This document shows, one piece after another, positions 1-8,993 of a DNA stretch of 64,000 nt. Location of the stretch: NCBI RefSeq assembly GCF_014154935.1, contig NZ_JACEHH010000001.1:353219-417218 (forward strand), written 5' to 3'. This stretch comes from Stieleria mannarensis (GTDB lineage Bacteria; Planctomycetota; Planctomycetia; Pirellulales; Pirellulaceae). Below the pieces are notes generated by a model, which did not search any database, was not told the origin of the DNA, and saw only the letters and a list, made by a program, of their open reading frames with translations. How positions within the stretch are numbered: position 1 is the stretch's first letter; every line of letters starts with the position of its first letter. Both the position numbers and the translations under genes were made by a program.

Positions 1-105
1 GATCAGTGCGGGTTGAAAGTGTCCGACCAACCAGCCGCCGACGAAATCGCGGAGCCGGTGCTTGGTCACATTCGTGGACATCTCGCAGCTTGCCGAGTCT
101 GCCAT
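1..105 (-). CDS. Unknown protein, N-terminal 35 codons only
   Basis: The first 35 codons of a minus-strand gene that runs off the left edge of the window. The reading starts MADSASCEMSTNVTKH and continues with RLRDFVGGWLVGHF, a pattern that looks like a real protein rather than a shadow. The ATG at 105 is preceded by a GAGG box about five bases upstream, and ATG at 81 is an alternative start. The arrangement vaguely recalls small cupin-like proteins found near sugar genes, but too little is present to name a family. It is followed on the same strand by 130 bases and then the end of the ABC exporter gene, so the two could be co-transcribed. Confidence 0.5.
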   Translation of the reverse strand, partial: MADSASCEMSTNVTKHRLRDFVGGWLVGHFQPALI

Positions 106-236
106 GGTTGCCTCGTTGTTCGGGGGCTTCGGGCATGGAGTCAATCGCCCGATCCTGGTCTTCAAAAGGATCGAGGCACGGGGGGTCTGCGGTATATCCG
201 ATCCGGTCGACAGGCGACAAGGTTGATCACAGCGAG

Positions 237-2192
237 TTAGGCCGCCGCTTTCGCCGAATTCTCGTCCCCGCCGACCTTGGGGCCACGCTGCACCAGAATT
301 TTCTGGTTCTCAAAACGCAGCACGATGTCGGCGATGTCCAGCATGCCCGGGCGGTGCGTGACGAAAAACACCGTGCGATGCTGGCATTGCTCGCGAATGG
401 TGTCAAAAATCAACCGCTCGCTCTCGACATCAATTTGGCTGGTCGCTTCGTCAAGAATCAGAATGTCGGGATCGCGGATCAACGCCCGGGCCAGCGCAAT
501 GCGTTGCCGCTGGCCACCGCTCAATCGGTGCCCGTCCTGGCCGATCACCGTTTCATACCGCTCGGGAAGCTCGTTTTCGATGAACGACTCGGCATGGGCC
601 GCCCGCGCCGCGGCGACAATTTCGTCCCGCGTCGCCCCTTCGGATCCGTACCCGATGTTGTAATACAGATCCTCGTTGAACAATTCGGTGTTCTGGGTCA
701 CCAACGCGATCCGGCCACGCAGGTCTTTGAGCTTCATCTGCCGAATGTCTGCATCATCAAGGCAGATCCGACCGCCCTGCGGATCGTAAAACCGGCACAG
801 CAGGTTGATCATCGACGATTTGCCCGATCCATTGGCGCCGACCACCGCCACGGTGCTGCCGTGGGGAATCTCCAGCGACGCGTCACTCAGGATCGGATTG
901 CCTTGCTCGTATGCAAAATGCACGCCTTCAAGCGTCAAACTGCGATGGGGACGGGCAGTCGTGACCGCGTCCTCCGCTTCGACAATTTGGCTGGTTTGGT
1001 CCAACATCGGGTACAGCAAGTTCGCCGCGACCGCCCCCGTGTTGATCCCGTCAATCACCGAGGCGAGTTTCCGCACCGGGTCACTGGCCCCGACCAACAT
1101 CCCGAAAAACACGATCATCGATGCCGGCCCCAGCGGCTGGCTGGTGATCTGAATCCCGAAAATGTCTGTCGCCCGGTTCATCACCAAATACGACCCGGCG
1201 ACGATCGCCGTGCTCATCATTCCCAATGCCAGCAATTCAGTGAGGGGACGATTCAACGCGTTGAAACTGACGATCCGCATCGTGAATCGTTGCATGTCCA
1301 AGGTCGCTTTGTCGAAGCGTTCCTGTTCGTGGTCTTCGCGACAGTAGGCCTGGACGGTCTTAATGTTATTGAGTGATTCCAGCATCACGTGATGGAGCCC
1401 CATCGCGCGTTCCAGCAGGCTTTGGCAAACGCGTTTCAGCGATCGGCTGACCAGGTATAGCAGGCCGAAGACGACCGGGACGACCAGCATGGTCAATAAC
1501 AGCAATCGGGGGCAGATGATTGCCGCACCGATCAAACAGGATGCCAACTTCAGCGGCTCTCGCACGGCACCGCCGTAAACGCTGGTAATGCCATTTGAAA
1601 GCATATTGGTCGTGTAGGTGATGTGGGCGACGAAACCGCTGCTGGTGTGGCCGGCGAAGCTGGTTTGATCCAGCGTGAGCGCCTTGGAGAAGATCCTGGT
1701 TTGAATCCGCCGCGTGATCCGGGCGGCGATCAGCGCCACGATCGCGGTGTTGGCGAACTGGAAGATGTGTTTCAGTGCCGTGCAGAACAAGACGCCCAGC
1801 ATCACATAAAGAACCGTTTGGAACGGATCTTGGGGCATGTAGCGGTCGATATAGGGTTGGATTTTCAGCGACGAATCCAGTCCGGCTTGCTCGGCATTCT
1901 TGCGCGACTGCAGCAATTCCAGTTCGATTTCCCGCTCGCTGCCCGGTTTGACGTTGGCGCGAAGATCGGCGATCTCGTGGTCGATTTCCGCGATCCGGGC
2001 GTGGCTGTCGGCGATTTCACCCTCGACCCAGTCCTGCAACGACTCACCGACCATGGTGACTTTGATGACCGGGAAAAGCGCGCCGATATTCAATCCCCAG
2101 ATCGCACCGTTGCCGACGGCACACAGGGTCGCGACAAGCAGCAGCGGCCAAAAACCTAGCGCATCGGCAAGTGCTCGACCAAAATTCTTCAT
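237..2192 (-). CDS. ABC exporter, fused permease and ATPase (MsbA/LapB-like)
   Basis: A 651-residue half-transporter of the ABC export superfamily, with an N-terminal membrane domain and a C-terminal ATPase. The ATPase shows Walker A (GANGSGKSS), the signature LSGGQRQRIALARAL, Walker B with catalytic glutamate (ILILDEATS) and the switch histidine in VTHRPG. Between the first and second hydrophobic segments lies an unusually long charged, coiled-coil-like insertion (EGEIADSHARIAEIDHEIAD and following) that standard MsbA proteins lack. The start is placed at ATG 2192 (MKNFGRAL) rather than the longer frame from 2255, because the extra 21 residues read like leader sequence. Substrate cannot be read from sequence. 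Proximity to the polysaccharide locus would suit lipid or glycolipid export, which is only inference. Confidence 0.9.
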   Translation of the reverse strand: MKNFGRALADALGFWPLLLVATLCAVGNGAIWGLNIGALFPVIKVTMVGESLQDWVEGEIADSHARIAEIDHEIADLRANVKPGSEREIELELLQSRKNAEQAGLDSSLKIQPYIDRYMPQDPFQTVLYVMLGVLFCTALKHIFQFANTAIVALIAARITRRIQTRIFSKALTLDQTSFAGHTSSGFVAHITYTTNMLSNGITSVYGGAVREPLKLASCLIGAAIICPRLLLLTMLVVPVVFGLLYLVSRSLKRVCQSLLERAMGLHHVMLESLNNIKTVQAYCREDHEQERFDKATLDMQRFTMRIVSFNALNRPLTELLALGMMSTAIVAGSYLVMNRATDIFGIQITSQPLGPASMIVFFGMLVGASDPVRKLASVIDGINTGAVAANLLYPMLDQTSQIVEAEDAVTTARPHRSLTLEGVHFAYEQGNPILSDASLEIPHGSTVAVVGANGSGKSSMINLLCRFYDPQGGRICLDDADIRQMKLKDLRGRIALVTQNTELFNEDLYYNIGYGSEGATRDEIVAAARAAHAESFIENELPERYETVIGQDGHRLSGGQRQRIALARALIRDPDILILDEATSQIDVESERLIFDTIREQCQHRTVFFVTHRPGMLDIADIVLRFENQKILVQRGPKVGGDENSAKAAA

Positions 2193-2319
2193 CAGTGCTT
2201 CTTCTTGTTGTGCAATTGCAGCGAAGGACGTGTCGACACAGAATGTCGTCCCCATCGAGGAGAATCTGCCGCACTTCTAGCGAAGATCACTACACGACTT
2301 CAATCGGAATGTCAGAACA

Positions 2320-2985
2320 ATGATTGAAATGGAGCGTCTTGCTCATCGCGGACTCTGGACCGAACCGCGTGAAAAGAACCGTCGCGTCGCATTCGAGCGG
2401 GCTTTTGCCGCAGGATTCGGCGTGGAAACGGATCTTCGTGATCACAACGGGACGGTCGTGATCAGCCATGACCCGCCAGGTGGAGCGACGCAACCGGAAC
2501 TGACGTTTGAAGAGTTCCTGGCTCTGTACCAAAACTGTCAGGCGACGGGAACGCTGGCGTTGAACGTCAAAGCCGATGGGTTATCCGCCATCGTCGACCA
2601 ATTGCTAAAAAAATATAATTTGGACAGGTATTTCGTCTTTGACATGGCGATCCCAGACATGTTGGCCTATTCGAAACTCAAAATGCGCTGCTTTTCGCGG
2701 CAAAGTGAGTTCGAATCGCCGACGCTGTTGAAAAATACTTCCTCAACTTCGCCAATCAAGGGGATCTGGCTGGATTCGTTTTCGACGATTTGGTATTCCA
2801 CCGCTCTCGTCCGCGAGCACTTGGCGTCGGGACTGGACGTTTGTCTGGTTTCGCCCGAGTTGCACGGTCGAGACCCACAGCCCTGGTGGGACGAACTACG
2901 TACGTTTTTGCAAACGACTCCACCGGATCATGACCCGCAACCAGGCAGGTTGATGTTGTGTACAGACTTTCCCCACGAATTTTGA
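2320..2985 (+). CDS. Glycerophosphodiester phosphodiesterase-like protein
   Basis: A 221-residue protein with the N-terminal hallmarks of the GDPD TIM-barrel family: LAHRG near residue 7, then GVETDLRDHNGTVVISHDPP around residues 34-53, which carries the acidic metal ligands and the second histidine. Known members hydrolyse glycerophosphodiesters to glycerol-3-phosphate and an alcohol. The protein is slightly short for the family and has no signal peptide, so it is probably cytoplasmic. The HAD hydrolase gene follows after 25 bases on the same strand, suggesting a two-gene operon. Such pairs occur beside sugar-phosphate and capsule loci, so action on a nucleotide sugar or glycan precursor is possible but unproven. 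Confidence 0.75.
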   Translation: MIEMERLAHRGLWTEPREKNRRVAFERAFAAGFGVETDLRDHNGTVVISHDPPGGATQPELTFEEFLALYQNCQATGTLALNVKADGLSAIVDQLLKKYNLDRYFVFDMAIPDMLAYSKLKMRCFSRQSEFESPTLLKNTSSTSPIKGIWLDSFSTIWYSTALVREHLASGLDVCLVSPELHGRDPQPWWDELRTFLQTTPPDHDPQPGRLMLCTDFPHEF

Positions 2986-3010
2986 TCGGCTGCCAGGGAG
3001 GGCAACGTAA

Positions 3011-3658
3011 GTGATCAAGGCAATCATCTTTGACATGGACGGCGTCTTGGTCGATGCCAAGCAGTGGCACTTCGAAGCGCTCAATACCGCTTTGGGACTG
3101 TTTGGTTATCGAATCAGCCAATTCGAACACCACCAACGTTTCGATGGCTTACCGACTCGCGAAAAGCTGCGCATCCTGGCAAAAGAGAACGGCTTTCCAC
3201 ACACCTTGAGCGACTTCGTCAACGAGATGAAGCAGCACTGTTTGTTGGAAACCGCCGAAAGGCTTTGTCAACCCAATCCCGTCCACCTGCAAACGCTCCG
3301 GCAACTTCGCGACGAAGGCTATGACCTGGCGTTGGCCTCCAATTCGATCCGTCGCTCCGTCGATCGGTTGATGCAGTTGACCACGCTCGAGTCCTTGCTG
3401 TCCTTCACGCTCAGCAATGAAGACGTCTCGCAGCCCAAACCCAGCCCGGAGATTTACTCCTTGGCGATCCGACGGCTGGGGTGTTTACCGGGTGAGTGCC
3501 TGGTGGTCGAAGACGGTGAATATGGCTTGGCCGCCGCCAAAGCCGCCGGTGCCAACGTGCTGCGAGTCGAAACGGTTAGCGACGTCAATTACGAGAACGT
3601 TCGAGGCCGCATCGACGAACTCAAACGCGAATCGGGCCCGCAAGTTTCCGTCGCCTGA
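3011..3658 (+). CDS. HAD-superfamily hydrolase (beta-phosphoglucomutase/phosphatase type)
   Basis: A 215-residue HAD protein. Motif I is IIFDMDGVLVD (nucleophile and acid-base aspartates at residues 8 and 10), motif II is the ASNS segment, motif III is the lysine in QPKPSPEIY, and motif IV is VVEDGEYG. The helical cap lies between motifs I and II, as in the beta-phosphoglucomutase/phosphoglycolate phosphatase class. The start is GTG 3011, with a GGGAGGG ribosome site about nine bases upstream. The last 70 bases are shared with the opposite-strand protease gene, so the two 3' ends overlap convergently. Substrate cannot be inferred. Confidence 0.85.
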   Translation: MIKAIIFDMDGVLVDAKQWHFEALNTALGLFGYRISQFEHHQRFDGLPTREKLRILAKENGFPHTLSDFVNEMKQHCLLETAERLCQPNPVHLQTLRQLRDEGYDLALASNSIRRSVDRLMQLTTLESLLSFTLSNEDVSQPKPSPEIYSLAIRRLGCLPGECLVVEDGEYGLAAAKAAGANVLRVETVSDVNYENVRGRIDELKRESGPQVSVA

Positions 3659-4572
3659 TGCCTCCGCGCCGCCGACCGCGAGCCCATCAACAGCCCGACG
3701 CCCAGCACCATCCACATCATCCAGGATGACAATTCGGGCGCCACGGGATCGTTGCCGGCGGAAATGGTCGATGTGATCCAGGAGGCGTACGAGGAAACCT
3801 TGATCGAACCGGCCAGGTCTCCATAGTCGGCGTCGGTGTTGCCGTCCACGCTGGCGATGAAGGAGTGCACGCCGGCCAGGACGTCGCCGCTGCCGAAGTC
3901 CATGAAGACCGCGCCGCCGCTGTCGCCCCCGGCGATCAGGTACTCCAGGTCCAGCTGGGTCGCCGTCCCGAAAAAGTTGTCGCCCGCTGACCCGCTGTCA
4001 AAGTCTTCGAACAAAATGTCGTCGCTGTAGCCCCCGACGACGCTGCCGTCGACATCGACGACGTTTCGCCCGGCCCGCTTGGTGCCGGCCGGTGCGGTGA
4101 TGCCTGTCACGCCGGTGCCGGTGACCCCATAGCCGACATGCGTCGCGGTTTGCCCGACTTCCGAGGTGTTGGTGTTGATCGTCGCCGGCGTCACGCTCAA
4201 TTCACTCGTCGCCAGTCGCAGCAGCGCGATATCGGTCCCGGTGGTCAGGTCGCCGGTCCAGCCCGAATAGACAAATCGTTCGGCACCCACGTGGACTCCG
4301 CCCCCGCTGTCGGTCAAGTCGAACGTCCAGTCGCTGGCCGAAAAACCGTCGGCGTCCAAACAGTGCCCGGCGGTCAAGATCCAATCCTGGTCGATCAACG
4401 TGGCCGAGCAGATCATATTGCTCCACGTCAACGCACCCACCGCGGGATAGCTGGCGGCCAAGCTGGTGTAACTGGAATCGGCGCGGTCGTGTCGGATCGT
4501 ACCGGCCGTCGCCGATGGCAACGACACCGCCCCCAGTATCAGCAGCAGCAGCACCCCGGGCCCCCGACGCAT
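3589..4572 (-). CDS. Secreted trypsin-like serine protease with PEP-CTERM-like C terminus
   Basis: A 327-residue S1-family protease. A signal peptide (residues 1-23, ending PSATAG) precedes the trypsin fold. The catalytic triad is visible: His70 in LTAGHC, Asp114 in TDIALL and Ser218 in GGDSGGAV. Near the C terminus, APELSSWMMWMVLGVGLLMG followed by SRSAARRHQ looks like a PEP-CTERM sorting tag (proline motif, hydrophobic helix, arginine cluster), although the motif reads PELS instead of PEPS and some 20 residues follow the arginines. The frame is open back to 4836, but that stretch contains tandem repeats and a hairpin, so the start at 4572 is preferred. The exosortase gene lies just upstream. 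Its 3' end overlaps the HAD gene. Confidence 0.8.
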   Translation of the reverse strand: MRRGPGVLLLLILGAVSLPSATAGTIRHDRADSSYTSLAASYPAVGALTWSNMICSATLIDQDWILTAGHCLDADGFSASDWTFDLTDSGGGVHVGAERFVYSGWTGDLTTGTDIALLRLATSELSVTPATINTNTSEVGQTATHVGYGVTGTGVTGITAPAGTKRAGRNVVDVDGSVVGGYSDDILFEDFDSGSAGDNFFGTATQLDLEYLIAGGDSGGAVFMDFGSGDVLAGVHSFIASVDGNTDADYGDLAGSIKVSSYASWITSTISAGNDPVAPELSSWMMWMVLGVGLLMGSRSAARRHQATETCGPDSRLSSSMRPRTFS

Positions 4573-4624
4573 CCACCGAAGATTCAACCCTCCCCGGCAG
4601 GGGGCGTGCGGTTTTTGACAATTT

Positions 4625-4643
4625 ACCCTCCCAGAGGGAGGGT
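4625..4643. repeat. GC-rich palindrome (ACCCTCCC/GGGAGGGT)
   Basis: Two perfect 8-base arms, ACCCTCCC and GGGAGGGT, separated by AGA, directly upstream of the protease gene. A related palindrome with 10-base arms occurs at 9174-9194. They look like members of one dispersed hairpin family. Confidence 0.6.
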
Positions 4644-4702
4644 GGCTTACATGATTGACGACTCCATCTTTTAACCTGGTGCGTATGGCCCACCGCGACC
4701 AG

Positions 4703-4756
4703 GCTGCCATTGGTAGACAGGCTGCCATTCGTAGACAGGCTGCCATTGGTAGACAG
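4703..4756. repeat. Three 18-bp tandem repeats
   Basis: The unit GCTGCCATTGGTAGACAG occurs at 4703-4720, 4721-4738 (one mismatch) and 4739-4756. It lies between the protease gene and the EpsI-like gene and is probably non-coding, although the unit length is a multiple of three. Confidence 0.85.
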
Positions 4757-4845
4757 GCCAGCGCACGACAGCCCCCAGGCCACCGATCGTGGATTCGTCT
4801 TGTCATCGTCTTTGTCGAACGGTTCACCGTTGGCATCGATTCGGG

Positions 4846-5508
4846 CTATTTCAGGGTGGGAGGCGGGATCGCAACGCCGGCCAATTGGGGTTGCGACGGT
4901 GGATGTGGTTCATTGACGCTCCATTGCAGGACTTGTTGCAGCGTCTGGCGGGCTGCGGCCGTCAGCCCGCCCGGGTGGCGTGTCGTGACCAACATTCGCT
5001 GCAACGTCGGCCGGCCGGCAAATTGAAACCGGGGTGAGCGAGGCGAACTCCAGCGCGTCCCATCATGCCATCCATAGGCGATCGTCAGCGCGGGCTGGTC
5101 CACGTTGCGGGGATGAAGGGTTTGGAAACGAAAGTTGTCCGATGTTTCGGGAAGCTTCCAGACCACCGCATCGCTGAGCGAGCGATATTCCTGGCGGGCA
5201 TAGCAGGTCTCCGGCGAGTGGCTTGCCAGCGGACCTGCCGCACCTGCGATCAAGGTCACCACCACCACTTGCCCGGTTTGCGGATGCCGATACGCCGCCC
5301 GCCAATGGTCGCTCGCCTGCAGAATCTCCAATTCTCTCGGCTCCAGCTCGTCGCGTTCAAGCAACTGCCACGGGCCAAGCGTTGCTGCGGGCTCAAACGC
5401 ACAGCGCGGAGGCGGTGCGGTGCGCCAGCCGGAGGTCACCAGACAACTGGTCAACGACAGCAGGCAGCCCAGCACGGCGATTTTCGATCGGGTCAAAATC
5501 AACTCCAT
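4846..5508 (-). CDS. Exosortase-associated EpsI-family lipoprotein
   Basis: A 220-residue protein resembling the EpsI-type domain that accompanies exosortases: a LGPWQLLERDEL segment followed by HWRAAYRHPQTGQVVVVTLIAG and an SPETCYA motif around the middle. The N terminus (MELILTRSK, then hydrophobic residues ending LTSC) is a lipoprotein signal with the acylated cysteine at residue 22. Its ATG at 5508 overlaps the stop of the exosortase gene by one base (TGATG), implying translational coupling. That is why this start is chosen over the longer frame to 5586. In other bacteria EpsI domains are often fused to the exosortase; here it is a separate lipoprotein. Its precise biochemical role is not established. 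Confidence 0.75.
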   Translation of the reverse strand: MELILTRSKIAVLGCLLSLTSCLVTSGWRTAPPPRCAFEPAATLGPWQLLERDELEPRELEILQASDHWRAAYRHPQTGQVVVVTLIAGAAGPLASHSPETCYARQEYRSLSDAVVWKLPETSDNFRFQTLHPRNVDQPALTIAYGWHDGTRWSSPRSPRFQFAGRPTLQRMLVTTRHPGGLTAAARQTLQQVLQWSVNEPHPPSQPQLAGVAIPPPTLK

Positions 5509-8500
5509 CAGCTTGCGCTCCGATCGCCGGGGGCCTGTGCCGTCATTTCCGTCGGCTGCATCAATGTATTTTGCAACTGCGTCCACGCCTGTCGTTCGCT
5601 GTGATTGAGCTGGTTCTGGCGGATCGCGCCCGATCGAGCGACGTTGAAGGAGTCGTTTGCCCGATCACGATTCCCGACGGCCAAGTAGGCGGTGGCCAAA
5701 TGCAAGTGCGTGATGGGATCGGTCGGGTCGGACGCGTCGGCTGCTTGTTTCAACAGCGGCAACGCCTCGTCGGCACGATCCATCTGCACCAGGATCCAGC
5801 CTTTCGTGTCCAAGAAAGCCGGCTGGGGGCCGGTCTGTTCCAAAACATGATCGATCAGTTTCAGTGCCCGCGACCGAGGTTGCGTTCGCGGACCATCACC
5901 GGCTTGATCGGCCAACAGCATGGCGAGATTGTTTGCCGCGATCACGTTTTGTGGGTCCGCCGTGACGGCTCGGTCGAGCAACTCCATTGCGGCGGCAGGC
6001 CGTTGCCGCCGCGTGTACCAATCCACGATCGCCGTCAGCAGCGTCGTGTCGCCGATCGCCCGCGATTGTCCGCCGCGGATGATCGGTTCCAATCGTGCAG
6101 CAAGTGACGGGGAAAGCTCGACGGCGCTGACGCCGACGACGGCTGCCGTGTGGGCTCGCAGCGACGCGTCGACCGCCCAACCCGGGGCGGCAACCAGGGT
6201 GACCGCTTCCTCGGCTCGGCCGTGCCGCGCCAGTGCGATCGCCAACGCCGCGACATCTTGGACGTCTTGCTCGGCGGCACTGCGATAGTGACCGATCGCT
6301 TGATCCGATCGGCCCACCATCTCCCAGGCTTGGGCGAGCAATTGGTCGGCCGGCGGGGCAGTCTGGCCGTGGCGCTGCTGCCGCCAACGAATCTCCTCGA
6401 TCGCCCCGCCGGGGCCGTATCGGTCGTGCAACAGACTGACAAATTCCAACCACAACTGTCCGTCGCGCCCAGCCGCGGCGACAGCGCTGCGGTAGCAATC
6501 CTCCGCCGCCGGCCGATTGCCGTCGCTGCGCCAGGCTCGCGCGGCTGCCGTCCATTGATCGGCCGCACGGTCGCTTTCGGCCATGTGGGCACTTTCCGCG
6601 GCGCGGGACTCGAACACTCGGGCCGCGTCACCATATCGGCCCAATCGAACCAGACATTGGAGCTGCAGTGATTGCAGGGTCTGCCTGCGGCGGGCTGACT
6701 TTGCAGACGAGGAAGCGTGCATCGCGACCAGCGTTTGGCATCGCTGGATCGTTGCCAATGCGTCATCGTGCCGACCGGCGTGCAGATCCAAGCGGGCCTG
6801 GACCAACATCAGCCGGATTCGCAGCGGACGGCTGGCGGCGTGAAACGCATGGTTGTCGTCCGCCACCAACTGCGCTACCAAATGAGCGGATTCCTGGTGT
6901 CGGTCGGACTGCAGCAGCGCCTCGGCCAGTTTCACGCCCAGGTCCAACGGGCGATTCCCAGCCAGTCGCCACGCCCGCAGGTAAGCCGCCGTGGCTTGCG
7001 GCCACTGTCTTTGGGAACGCTGCGCGCCGCTGGCATAAACATCCCCCAGGATCACGTAGGCCGCGTGATCCTCGGGCCTCTGCTCGATCGCTTTCCAAAG
7101 CAAACGTTTTACGTCGTCGCCTCGGTTTTCCAATCCCGCATCTCGCGCCGACGCCAAGTAGATTCGATAGGCCACGTGCGGGGGGCAATCACCGTCGATG
7201 CGCGACCGAGCCAGTTCAATCGACGGTGCGTCGGTTCCGAACAGATGCGCGAACCGCCAAGCCTGGAAATACGCCGGCGCCGTATCGATTTGACCGGCCG
7301 CTCGGGTGATGGCCGGTGCGAATTCACTCGCCCTGCGGCGGTCGATCGAATCCGGATGGTCACAACAGTACTGGGCGATTGCCATGGCCAACCGGTCACG
7401 CCAATCGGTCGCCGGTCCCAAATGCTCCATCGAGCGATTGAATCGTTGGAGGGACCATTCCGAATCGGCGACGGCGGAAAAACGCAATTCGGCTTCCATG
7501 CACAGACGTTGTGCAGCGACGTCGGTGGGGGCGGCCGCGGAAAGACGTGCCGCGCTGCGAAGCGCCGGATCGGCCAGATCAAAATCCAACGCCAATTCCA
7601 AATGGGATCGCAACGCCGGCAGATGGCCGGGGGACTGATTCAAAACCGCGGCCAACTGGTCAAAGGCCCGCATCCGCTCGTCCGCGGTTTCCGCATCCTG
7701 AAGCAATACCCACGCGTAGCGATAGCGCGGCTCGACCCGCCATGGTTGCAGCGTCAGCAGTCGGCCGTAGCAGGACGCCGCTTGATCCCAGTCGGCATTG
7801 GATTCATGATCCCGCGCTGCCGACAGGGTTTGATTGGCCAGCCGATCTCGCAGAGCCGCATGGTGCCCGATCGTCAAAAGAGCCATCCCGGCAAGCACCG
7901 CGGGGACGCCCGCCAATCGAAATCCAACCTTGCCCCATTGTCGCCAAGCGGTACTCGGCGACCCCAGGGTTCGCAACATTTCAGCGGCGCTCGCGATCCA
8001 GGCCCGCAGCGCGAAGAACAACATTGCGCAAAACGGCAAGACCAACCAATCGACGATCTCGTGGGTCCAGCCGGTCGTTGCGTCATCTTGATAGCGGTCC
8101 GCGACCCATGCGACGATGGCGATGCGAGCCGCGTTGGCAACGATTGCCACGGGAACCACCGCCAGCATCACGGTGCCGAATTCCACCGCGGCGTGTCCGA
8201 CCGACTGCCATCGGCCTCGCGCTCGCCCCGGCGCCCGTTCTCGCCCCCGCACCCGTTGACTCAACACGGTGATGACGTAGCCCAAGGCCGCGACCGCCAC
8301 CGTCATCCGCAACCCGCTGCAATCCTTCGTGATCCCCACGCCACCGCTGGCCGTCGTGACGGTGTAGCCGTCGGTGATCGCAAACGTCTGCGTCAGCCCC
8401 AGCAGGTAACAGCCGCCCCAGGCCGACGCCGATTGCAAGCATTGCGTTGCCAACATTTCCAGCTGAAACGGCAGTGGGATCATGAACGCCAAAAAGCAGA

Positions 8501-8993
8501 CCCCCGGCAGGCTCCAGCGCAGCATCGGCCGACCGGCCAGCAACCCGATCATCGCACTCAAGGCCAGCGGAAGGCTCCAACGCTCCAGGGCGGGCAGATA
8601 GAAGTATCCGCCTAGCCACAGCAGGCAATGAGCGGCTACAAGCAACGCGAGTGCGCCGAGCCAGGGTTTCTGGACGCTGGGCATGGACGATCGTCGCATC
8701 CACAACAGCCAGATCGCGATCGGCAGGACGATCGGACCGTGGGAATAGCTTGCGTTCAATCGCCATTGCCCGACCAAATCACCCACCACATGACGGTAGC
8801 TGCACCATGCCAACGCCCCCCAGACCAGAACCAGCACCCAGCGGGCGTGATCGCCGGGCGATGTTGTTCGCCAGACGCGACGGAAGCGCGCTCCGATAGC
8901 CTGCAACTGCGAGTGCACGAGTGAATTCTGTGAGTCGATGGAATGGACGCAACGGTTCCTTGTCGATCGGTGCGACTGACCCCGCCGGACCAT
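5508..8993 (-). CDS. Exosortase fused to a long TPR domain
   Basis: A 1161-residue protein. Residues 50-330 form a multi-spanning exosortase domain with the expected catalytic residues: Cys225 in KDCSGL, Arg290 in ANAARIAIV and His311 in THEIVDW. Exosortases are membrane transpeptidase-like enzymes that process PEP-CTERM proteins at the cell envelope. After a further membrane segment near 365-385, about 770 residues consist of degenerate tetratricopeptide repeats (for example RVEPRYRYAWVLLQDAET, and NVIAANNLAMLLADQAGDG near the C terminus). Most exosortases are 180-500 residues, so the extension is large. The EpsI-like lipoprotein gene follows with TGATG overlap. No convincing ribosome site precedes GTG/ATG candidates near 8993, so the exact start is uncertain. 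Confidence 0.85.
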   Translation of the reverse strand: MVRRGQSHRSTRNRCVHSIDSQNSLVHSQLQAIGARFRRVWRTTSPGDHARWVLVLVWGALAWCSYRHVVGDLVGQWRLNASYSHGPIVLPIAIWLLWMRRSSMPSVQKPWLGALALLVAAHCLLWLGGYFYLPALERWSLPLALSAMIGLLAGRPMLRWSLPGVCFLAFMIPLPFQLEMLATQCLQSASAWGGCYLLGLTQTFAITDGYTVTTASGGVGITKDCSGLRMTVAVAALGYVITVLSQRVRGRERAPGRARGRWQSVGHAAVEFGTVMLAVVPVAIVANAARIAIVAWVADRYQDDATTGWTHEIVDWLVLPFCAMLFFALRAWIASAAEMLRTLGSPSTAWRQWGKVGFRLAGVPAVLAGMALLTIGHHAALRDRLANQTLSAARDHESNADWDQAASCYGRLLTLQPWRVEPRYRYAWVLLQDAETADERMRAFDQLAAVLNQSPGHLPALRSHLELALDFDLADPALRSAARLSAAAPTDVAAQRLCMEAELRFSAVADSEWSLQRFNRSMEHLGPATDWRDRLAMAIAQYCCDHPDSIDRRRASEFAPAITRAAGQIDTAPAYFQAWRFAHLFGTDAPSIELARSRIDGDCPPHVAYRIYLASARDAGLENRGDDVKRLLWKAIEQRPEDHAAYVILGDVYASGAQRSQRQWPQATAAYLRAWRLAGNRPLDLGVKLAEALLQSDRHQESAHLVAQLVADDNHAFHAASRPLRIRLMLVQARLDLHAGRHDDALATIQRCQTLVAMHASSSAKSARRRQTLQSLQLQCLVRLGRYGDAARVFESRAAESAHMAESDRAADQWTAAARAWRSDGNRPAAEDCYRSAVAAAGRDGQLWLEFVSLLHDRYGPGGAIEEIRWRQQRHGQTAPPADQLLAQAWEMVGRSDQAIGHYRSAAEQDVQDVAALAIALARHGRAEEAVTLVAAPGWAVDASLRAHTAAVVGVSAVELSPSLAARLEPIIRGGQSRAIGDTTLLTAIVDWYTRRQRPAAAMELLDRAVTADPQNVIAANNLAMLLADQAGDGPRTQPRSRALKLIDHVLEQTGPQPAFLDTKGWILVQMDRADEALPLLKQAADASDPTDPITHLHLATAYLAVGNRDRANDSFNVARSGAIRQNQLNHSERQAWTQLQNTLMQPTEMTAQAPGDRSAS

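Noticed and set aside
6..1376. 456-residue plus-strand open frame
   Set aside because: Antisense to the ABC exporter, whose complete motifs are on the minus strand; arginine/proline-rich composition is typical of a GC-rich shadow frame.
6717..8615. 632-residue plus-strand open frame
   Set aside because: Opposite the exosortase-TPR gene; no domain and biased composition.
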